From Chloroflexota bacterium (GTDB lineage: Bacteria; Chloroflexota; Anaerolineae; Anaerolineales; Anaerolineaceae), in the NCBI GenBank assembly GCA_012797215.1, contig JAAZPN010000170.1, forward strand, positions 1-9,106: a DNA stretch of 9,106 bases, given 5' to 3'. Positions 1 to 5,874 of this stretch are shown piece after piece. Below the pieces are notes generated by a model. That model was not told where the DNA came from, made no database searches, and worked only from the letters and a program-made list of their open reading frames with translations. How positions within the stretch are numbered: position 1 is the first letter of the stretch; every line of letters begins with the position of its first letter. The position numbers were made by a program, and so were the translations under genes.

Positions 1-1228
1 GGTGGACCAGTACTTTGGGCTCTCATCTGGGATGCCCTATCCACAGTCCATTGCCGCGTTGCGATTAAAAAACGAAGATATCACTCAGGGAATTCTATGG
101 GTAGGTTTCGAACAAAATCACTGGTTTTCGCAGGAAGATATCCGGTTTTATCAACAGCTGGCATACCGTGCCTCTGCGGTCTTGATCGCCAAAGAACAGT
201 ACGCGCGGCTGCAGAATGAAAAAGCTGTGCTCTCAGCTGTTCTTGAATCACTGCCGGAGCCTGTGATTGTTCTTGATAGCGCTGAAAACATCATCCTTGG
301 GAATTCCAGCGGCTGGCAACTGTTAGAGCATAATGGGCAGCATGCGGACAAGTCAACCCAATTGCAAAAAGCGCTGCCTGCTGTGGCTGAGGCAAAAGCA
401 GATATTGGCGATTCTGCGGTTACTTTCCTAACTCAGATTAAAAATCTGGAGTATGAAGTCATGTCGCTGCCCCTCAATCCAATCAGCGGCCTGAGCGGTA
501 GACTGTTAATTTTTAACAACACAACTGCGCAGAAGCGTTTGAACGCGCAAAAGAACGAATTTGTCACCAACATCAGCCATGATTTACGCTCGCCGCTTTC
601 ACGCATGCGCGGTTATATTAATTTGCTCGAAAACATTGGAAACCTGAGCGAAGAGCAGCAGAAATTTATCGACCGCATCAAGATGAGCATTGAAAATATG
701 TCCAGGCTTGTCAGTAAGGTGCTCAGCATCGAACTGTTGGATTCTGGTGAATTTGTAAAAGTAACCAGCTTTGACGTAAAGGAAATGATTGAAGAAGCGC
801 TTGCGTTACTAGAGTTGCAAGCAACGCAGCGAAAAGTGGCTATCAAAACGGATTTTTCAGCGATTAAGAATCCGCGTATTAACGCCGACCGACTTTTATT
901 GCACCAAGCGGTATTTAATCTCGTTGAAAATGCTTTAAAATACAGCCCGATTGGGGGTGAGGTGGCGGTGCGTGCCTCAAAAGATAATGCCAGGCTGATA
1001 ATCTCGGTGCAGGATCACGGCAAAGGAATTGCTCCACTGGATCAACCCAAGCTTTTCACGCGTTTCTTTCATGTTGGCGAAAATGATAATCCTGAAAACT
1101 ACGGACAAGGGTTGGGGCTTGCCATTGCAAAATCGGTGGCAGAGAAACATGGTGGTACAATAAGTGTCCAAAGCCAATTAGGCGAAGGCAGCACTTTCAC
1201 TATCGAAATCCCTGTCAGGAAGGGATAA
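1..1228 (+). CDS. Sensor histidine kinase, C-terminal part (GAF-PAS-HisKA-HATPase), 5' truncated by window edge
   Basis: Two-component sensor kinase that would autophosphorylate on histidine and pass the phosphate to a response regulator. Residues are counted from the GTG at base 2, which is probably not the real start because the frame opens inside a domain. Residues about 1-60 look like the end of a GAF domain, ending in a helix that runs into a PAS domain (about 75-165, starting LESLPEPVIVLDSAENI). HisKA follows with the motif ISHDLRSPLSRMRGY, putting the phospho-acceptor at His193. The ATPase domain has an N box (NLVENALKY, Asn306 and Asn310), a G1 box (DHGKGI, Asp338), an F box (LFTRFF) and a G2 box (GQGLGLAIA, from Gly368), so it appears catalytically intact. 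No membrane segment is visible in this part, but the N-terminus is missing. No response regulator lies downstream; a partner could be upstream of the window. The gene ends with TAA and has no obvious terminator before the rpoC promoter. The family assignment is secure; the signal and the output are unknown. Confidence 0.93.
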   Translation, partial: VDQYFGLSSGMPYPQSIAALRLKNEDITQGILWVGFEQNHWFSQEDIRFYQQLAYRASAVLIAKEQYARLQNEKAVLSAVLESLPEPVIVLDSAENIILGNSSGWQLLEHNGQHADKSTQLQKALPAVAEAKADIGDSAVTFLTQIKNLEYEVMSLPLNPISGLSGRLLIFNNTTAQKRLNAQKNEFVTNISHDLRSPLSRMRGYINLLENIGNLSEEQQKFIDRIKMSIENMSRLVSKVLSIELLDSGEFVKVTSFDVKEMIEEALALLELQATQRKVAIKTDFSAIKNPRINADRLLLHQAVFNLVENALKYSPIGGEVAVRASKDNARLIISVQDHGKGIAPLDQPKLFTRFFHVGENDNPENYGQGLGLAIAKSVAEKHGGTISVQSQLGEGSTFTIEIPVRKG

Positions 1229-1265
1229 GGCACTGAAAAATCAACGGGGGAAGGCCGTAATTTGC

Positions 1266-1295
1266 TTGACAGCAGGGATTATTTCTTAGTATAAT
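1266..1295 (+). promoter_or_regulatory. Sigma70-type promoter for rpoC (-35 TTGACA, -10 TATAAT)
   Basis: A consensus -35 hexamer TTGACA (1266-1271) is followed after 18 bases by a consensus -10 hexamer TATAAT (1290-1295). The expected transcription start is near 1302, giving a leader of about 100 bases before the GTG of rpoC. The match to both hexamers is perfect and the spacer is one base longer than the optimum of 17. It lies in the gap after the kinase stop codon, so rpoC need not be transcribed from upstream. Activity is inferred from the match only. Confidence 0.8.
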
Positions 1296-1306
1296 AATAA
1301 TTTGCA

Positions 1307-1315
1307 TGATATAAC
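1307..1315 (+). promoter_or_regulatory. Possible second, extended -10 promoter for rpoC
   Basis: TGATATAAC matches an extended -10 element (TG, one base, then TATAAC). No -35 hexamer is recognisable at the right distance (about 1287-1292 reads TAGTAT). If used, transcription would begin near 1322, at the base of the leader hairpin, and give a shorter leader. This is weaker than the upstream promoter and may be chance in an AT-rich stretch. Confidence 0.3.
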
Positions 1316-1320
1316 CTAAC

Positions 1321-1371
1321 ACACGAAAAATGCAGAATCTGGGAAAAAAACTCTCAGTTTCTTTTTCGTGT
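1321..1371 (+). promoter_or_regulatory. Long hairpin in the rpoC leader
   Basis: ACACGAAAAA (1321-1330) is perfectly complementary to TTTTTCGTGT (1362-1371), giving a 10-base-pair outer stem. Inside it CTGGG (1339-1343) can pair with CTCAG (1353-1357) with one G-U pair, closing a 9-base A-rich loop. A few further pairs with bulges are possible between the two stems. It lies between the promoter and the ribosome binding site and is not followed by a T run, so it does not look like an intrinsic terminator. A role in mRNA stability, transcript processing or regulation of rpoC is possible but unproven. Confidence 0.55.
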
Positions 1372-1392
1372 TGATACCTTCTCTCACGACTT

Positions 1393-1397
1393 GGAGG
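1393..1397 (+). promoter_or_regulatory. Ribosome binding site that sets the rpoC start
   Basis: GGAGG lies five bases before the GTG at 1403. This favours GTG 1403 over the in-frame TTG at 1391, which overlaps the Shine-Dalgarno sequence itself and has none of its own. An ATG at 1418 is a less well-placed alternative. Confidence 0.8.
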
Positions 1398-1402
1398 CGC
1401 GC

Positions 1403-4400
1403 GTGGAAAATAATCAAATGAAAGCACTTCGCATCAACCTTGCTTCCCCAGAAAAAATCCGAGGATGGTCATACGGAGAAGTCCTTAAACCGGAGACGAT
1501 TAACTATCGCCGACTGCGCCCGGAAAAGGACGGCCTGTTTTGCGAAGCGATCTTTGGCCCGACCAGAGATTACCAATGCTATTGCGGAAAATATAAAAAC
1601 AAAAAATACCAAAACGTTGTTTGTGATAAATGCGGCGTTGAAGTCACCAAAGCGAGCGTCCGACGCGAACGCATGGGTCACATCGAGCTGGCCGCGCCCG
1701 TCGCGCATATCTGGTACACACGTAGGGTTCCTTCTCACCTGGGATTGCTGCTTGACATTTCCCGGAGAAATCTTGATCGGGTTCTATACTTCGCGCAGTA
1801 TATTGTGACCTATGTCGATGAAGATGCCCGTCAGAAGGCTTTAAAACGACTCGAAGACGAAATCAGTCTGTCAGAACGGGAACTGATCGAGAAAGTAAAC
1901 GGACAGATTGCTGAAGCAAAGAAACAACGCGACCGTCAGCTGAGAGAGCTGGATGGCGGCATGGAAGCCATCAATAACGAATACGACGAGAAAATCGCCA
2001 GCTTGTTCGAACCTGTAATTGCGGAAGGACAGCGAGTGGAACGCGAACTGACAGAAAAAGTCGGTAAAGCTGTTCGCAAACCTATCGTCTTTGCTTTGGA
2101 CAATTTCGAAAAAGTTTTGGTCGAAGCGAACGAAGAAGTCAGCTCCAAGCATGTTTCCCGCGTTCAGAAGATTGTCAAGGAACGCATGGAAGAACTTGAG
2201 AAAGATTTGCGGAATGAGAAGCAAATCAAACTTGAGGAAGTAAAACTTCAAAAAGAGGCTATTCGCGCCGAAGCTGAAATAGTCATGGAAGGTATCCGGG
2301 CTCAGCTTGAGGACCAGGAAGCTGTTACCAAGACTGAGAACGCAAAACAACGCGATGAGCTGTACGAACTGCAACCCTTCACTTTCCTGAGCGAAGCCCG
2401 CTATCGCGAGCTGAAATCCCGCTGGGGGCAGGTTTTTAAGGCCGATATGGGCGCGGAAGCGTTCCATGATATTTTGCATCGCCTGGATTTGAACGCGCTG
2501 GCTGAGGAACTTTGGCAGGAAGTACGCACAACACGCAGCAAGCAAAAGCGCAAGAAAGCCACCAGCCGGCTGAAGGTAGTGGAAGCATTCCGCCGTTCTT
2601 CCAACCTCCCCGAGTGGATGATCCTGACAGTTCTGCCTGTTATTCCACCTGATCTGCGCCCGATGGTGCAGTTGGACGGTGGTAGATTTGCTACCTCCGA
2701 CCTGAACGACCTGTACCGCCGCGTTATCAACCGCAACAACCGCCTCAAGCGTCTGTTAGAGCTTGGTGCGCCGGATGTTATTGTCCGCAATGAGAAACGC
2801 ATGCTGCAGGAAGCGGTGGATTCCTTGATTGACAATTCCCAGAGAGGCCGGATGTTGTCCAGACGGGGACGCCGCGAACTGCGTTCCCTGAGCGACATGC
2901 TCAAGGGCAAGAAAGGCCGTTTCCGCCGCAACTTGCTTGGTAAGCGCGTGGATTATTCCGGGCGTTCGGTAATCGTGGTTGGTCCCAACCTCAAACTTTC
3001 TCAGTGCGGTCTGCCCAAAACGATGGCGCTTGAACTTTACAAACCATTCGTCATTGCCGGTTTGGTAGAAGAACACAAATACGCCCATAACCTTAAAGGC
3101 GCGAAGAAATTCATTGAGCGCAACAGACCAGAGGTGTGGGAGGTATTGGAGGAGGTTATTCAGCGCCGTCCAGTGCTGCTTAACCGTGCCCCGACCTTGC
3201 ATAGATTAGGTATTCAGGCTTTTGAGCCGGTGCTGATTGAGGGCAGCGCTATCCAACTACACCCCTTGGTGACAACAGCTTTCAACGCGGACTTTGATGG
3301 CGACCAGATGGCCGTGCATGTGCCGCTATCGGAAAAAGCCGTGCTCGAAGCCCGTCAATACATGCTCGCCAGCAAGAACCTGCTCAAGCCCGCCAGCGGA
3401 GAGCCAATCATTTCCCCTGGGAAGGACATGGTTCTGGGCGTGTATTATCTAACGCAGGAGCCCAACAGGCCTGAAAAGGGTGACGGCAGGGCTTTTGCCA
3501 ATATTGACGAAGTGATTCTGGCCTACCAGTTGGGACAGGTAAGCTTACACGCTCGCATCAAGTTGGCGGTGGACAGTTGGTACTCGAAGTCCAAGGACCG
3601 CCTCTCGGCGCCTGAGCATCGTATTGAGGACACAACAGTTGGCCGCGCGATTTTTAATGACATTCTGCCTGACCCAATTCGGTTTATGAACAAGACGCTG
3701 GATAAGGGCGGCATTCGCGATCTCATCGCTGAAATTCATGAAATCCTGAAGGATGAAGCTACTACAGACGTTGCTGACAAGATTAAGGATATTGGCTTCC
3801 GTTACGCGACTCAAAGCGGTTCCACGCTGGCAGTCGCGGATATCGAAGTTCCGCCAGAAAAATCGGACATCATCAAGGAAGCGCTTCTGAAAGTGGAAAT
3901 TGCCCAAAAAGCTTACCGACGCGGTCTGCAGACTGAGGCTGAACAAAACCAGAACTTTATCAAGATCTGGCAGGACGCGACTGAAAATGTCGGTAAAGCG
4001 GTGAAAGCGCACCTGGACCCGAACGGCAATCTGGCCACTATGGCAAACTCGGGAGCCACCAAAGGCGGCTTCAGCCCGATTTCCCAGTTGGCTGGTATGC
4101 GCGGTCTGATGGCCGACCCATCCGGTCGCATCATTCCGATGCCTATCCGCTCCAACTTCCGCGAAGGTCTGACCGCGTTGGAATATTTTATTTCCACGCA
4201 CGGCGCCCGAAAAGGTTTGGCTGATACCGCCTTGCGTACTGCTGACGCTGGTTATCTGACCCGCCGTCTGGTTGACGTCGCGCAGGATATGATCATTAAC
4301 AATGAGGACTGTGGAACAGAAGAAGGCATTTATATCAATGCCGAAGACGACGTCGCAGGTCAAACTTTTGGTGAGCGCATTTATGGTCGCCTGCTGGCGG

Positions 4401-5764
4401 ACCGCGTGGTTCATCCTGAAACTGGTGAGGTGATTGCTGAACGCAATGAAATCATTGATTACAAACTTCAACGCGATATCGTAACCGCCAATGTCCCAAC
4501 TATCATGGTTCGCTCACCACTGACCTGCGAATTGCTGCATGGTCTGTGCGCGCGCTGTTACGGTATGGACCTGGCACGCGGAAAAATGGTCAACCTCGGC
4601 GCGGCAGTAGGTATCGTCGCGGCACAATCCATTGGCGAGCCAGGAACGCAGCTTACCTTGCGTACCTTCCACACCGGTGGTGTGGCCGCGGCCGGTGATA
4701 TTACGACAGGCCTCCCGCGCGTGGAAGAATTATTTGAAGCCCGGGTAATGCCCAAGGGTGAGGCTGTCATCAGCCGCATCAAAGGTGTGGTACACCTGAG
4801 TCAGTCGCCAAAAAACCCTGAGCAGCGGATTGTTCGCGTGGACCACAGCGAGATGACCTCAGATAGTTATGAAATTCCCGAAGGTTGGAATGTAAAAGTT
4901 CAGGATGAAGGTGAAGTGTCTATTGGCGATGTAATCGCGACAATGGCCGACGCCAATATCACGGCGCAGCATGCGGGGCGTGTGCGAATCGAAGAAAATA
5001 ATGTGATCATCTCCTACGAAAACCGTGAAACGGAAGAATATGACATTCCTCCAACCTCCCGCCTGACCGTAAAAGAAGGTCAGATTGTGGAAGGCGGCGA
5101 ACCGCTTACTGAAGGCTCGTTGAATCCGCACACAATCCTGCACATCAAAGGTCGCGAAGCAACTGAGCTCTACCTGATGACGGAAATTCAGAAGGTTTAC
5201 CGAACGCAAGGCCAGAACATCAACGACAAACACTTTGAAGTCATCATTCGCAAGATGTTGAATAAAGTGCAGATTACCCGTCCGGGTGACTCAGAGTATC
5301 TCCCCCAGGATTTGGTAGACAGGCTTGAACTGCGCAAAGTAAACGAAGACCTGATTGCCAGAGGACTGCGCCCGGCGCGTTTTGTCAATGTTTTGTTGGG
5401 CGTTTCCAAAGCTTCCCTGAATACCGACTCGTTCCTTTCGGCTTCTTCGTTCCAGCATACCATCAAGGTTTTAGCCGGCGCGGCAATTGCTTCCAAGGAA
5501 GATCAGCTCTTTGGTTTGAAAGAGAACGTAATCATCGGAAAGCTAATCCCGGCCGGTACAGGTTTCGATCCTCTTCGTTTCGCGGAGCAGGACGTGGAGC
5601 ATCAGCCAGGGAAAGAGGATATCCAGGTTCAGCAGATGAACATCTTCATGGAAACTATTGGTGAAGAGGAACTTGGTCCTGATGATGAGTACCCTACTGT
5701 GGGGGATTACCCTGAAACGGACGACGAACCGGATTTTGACGAATCCGATATGGACGAAGATTAA
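1403..5764 (+). CDS. rpoC: DNA-directed RNA polymerase subunit beta'
   Basis: Largest catalytic subunit of RNA polymerase, about 1453 residues from the GTG chosen by its Shine-Dalgarno. The N-terminal zinc site is Cys59, Cys61, Cys74 and Cys77. A highly charged helical insert covers about residues 139-320. The lid is near 481-495, followed by the conserved GKRVDYSGRSVIVVGPNL segment. The active-site motif NADFDGDQM places the Mg-binding aspartates at 630, 632 and 634. The bridge helix contains ISTHGARKGLADTAL (His933), the second zinc site is Cys970, Cys1042, Cys1049 and Cys1052, and the trigger loop is GTQLTLRTFHTGG (His1090). There is no large E. coli-type insert in the trigger loop. The conserved end GLKENVIIGKLIPAGTG is followed by a long tail, very acidic in its last 38 residues. 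rpoB is not directly upstream; the gene has its own promoter and an intrinsic terminator. All key catalytic residues are present, so the product should be active. Confidence 0.98.
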   Translation: MENNQMKALRINLASPEKIRGWSYGEVLKPETINYRRLRPEKDGLFCEAIFGPTRDYQCYCGKYKNKKYQNVVCDKCGVEVTKASVRRERMGHIELAAPVAHIWYTRRVPSHLGLLLDISRRNLDRVLYFAQYIVTYVDEDARQKALKRLEDEISLSERELIEKVNGQIAEAKKQRDRQLRELDGGMEAINNEYDEKIASLFEPVIAEGQRVERELTEKVGKAVRKPIVFALDNFEKVLVEANEEVSSKHVSRVQKIVKERMEELEKDLRNEKQIKLEEVKLQKEAIRAEAEIVMEGIRAQLEDQEAVTKTENAKQRDELYELQPFTFLSEARYRELKSRWGQVFKADMGAEAFHDILHRLDLNALAEELWQEVRTTRSKQKRKKATSRLKVVEAFRRSSNLPEWMILTVLPVIPPDLRPMVQLDGGRFATSDLNDLYRRVINRNNRLKRLLELGAPDVIVRNEKRMLQEAVDSLIDNSQRGRMLSRRGRRELRSLSDMLKGKKGRFRRNLLGKRVDYSGRSVIVVGPNLKLSQCGLPKTMALELYKPFVIAGLVEEHKYAHNLKGAKKFIERNRPEVWEVLEEVIQRRPVLLNRAPTLHRLGIQAFEPVLIEGSAIQLHPLVTTAFNADFDGDQMAVHVPLSEKAVLEARQYMLASKNLLKPASGEPIISPGKDMVLGVYYLTQEPNRPEKGDGRAFANIDEVILAYQLGQVSLHARIKLAVDSWYSKSKDRLSAPEHRIEDTTVGRAIFNDILPDPIRFMNKTLDKGGIRDLIAEIHEILKDEATTDVADKIKDIGFRYATQSGSTLAVADIEVPPEKSDIIKEALLKVEIAQKAYRRGLQTEAEQNQNFIKIWQDATENVGKAVKAHLDPNGNLATMANSGATKGGFSPISQLAGMRGLMADPSGRIIPMPIRSNFREGLTALEYFISTHGARKGLADTALRTADAGYLTRRLVDVAQDMIINNEDCGTEEGIYINAEDDVAGQTFGERIYGRLLADRVVHPETGEVIAERNEIIDYKLQRDIVTANVPTIMVRSPLTCELLHGLCARCYGMDLARGKMVNLGAAVGIVAAQSIGEPGTQLTLRTFHTGGVAAAGDITTGLPRVEELFEARVMPKGEAVISRIKGVVHLSQSPKNPEQRIVRVDHSEMTSDSYEIPEGWNVKVQDEGEVSIGDVIATMADANITAQHAGRVRIEENNVIISYENRETEEYDIPPTSRLTVKEGQIVEGGEPLTEGSLNPHTILHIKGREATELYLMTEIQKVYRTQGQNINDKHFEVIIRKMLNKVQITRPGDSEYLPQDLVDRLELRKVNEDLIARGLRPARFVNVLLGVSKASLNTDSFLSASSFQHTIKVLAGAAIASKEDQLFGLKENVIIGKLIPAGTGFDPLRFAEQDVEHQPGKEDIQVQQMNIFMETIGEEELGPDDEYPTVGDYPETDDEPDFDESDMDED

Positions 5765-5786
5765 TTCGCCAGTTTGTGAGAGTACT

Positions 5787-5820
5787 GACCCGGAGCCTGA
5801 ACCGCTCCGGGTCTTTTTAT
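5787..5820 (+). terminator. Intrinsic terminator of rpoC
   Basis: GACCCGGAGC (5787-5796) pairs perfectly with GCTCCGGGTC (5804-5813) to form a GC-rich 10-base-pair stem with a 7-base loop, followed by TTTTTAT. It begins 22 bases after the rpoC stop codon. On the other strand no T run follows, so it works in the plus direction only. Confidence 0.92.
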
Positions 5821-5828
5821 GCTATATT
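5820..5828 (+). promoter_or_regulatory. Candidate extended -10 promoter for the topoisomerase A gene
   Basis: TGCTATATT is an extended -10 element (TG, one base, TATATT) immediately after the T run of the rpoC terminator. No good -35 hexamer is visible; that region falls inside the terminator stem. The start would be near 5835, about 40 bases before the ATG at 5875. It is the best candidate in the 110-base gap, and the terminator before it means the gene should need its own promoter. Confidence 0.45.
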
Positions 5829-5874
5829 TATGCCGGATTGGTTTAGGACCGGAAATACACACAAGTGAGCCAGT

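Noticed and set aside
1242..1257. ACGG...CCGT hairpin as a terminator for the histidine kinase gene
   Set aside because: Four-base-pair stem without a following T run; too weak to call.
1391..1402. TTG at 1391 as the rpoC start
   Set aside because: It overlaps the GGAGG that correctly serves the GTG at 1403 and has no ribosome binding site of its own at a suitable distance.
1871..2545. 224-codon open frame on the minus strand under the rpoC coiled-coil insert
   Set aside because: The Phe/Leu-rich translation is what the complement of Glu/Lys-rich codons gives; no independent start signals or domain are seen.
3545..4471. 308-codon open frame on the minus strand inside rpoC
   Set aside because: It lies wholly opposite the highly conserved active region of beta', shows no recognisable domain, and its composition mirrors the rpoC codons. 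It is a shadow frame.
5833..5852. CCGG...CCGG repeat in the topoisomerase gene leader as an operator
   Set aside because: Only four base pairs of complementarity, easily chance.
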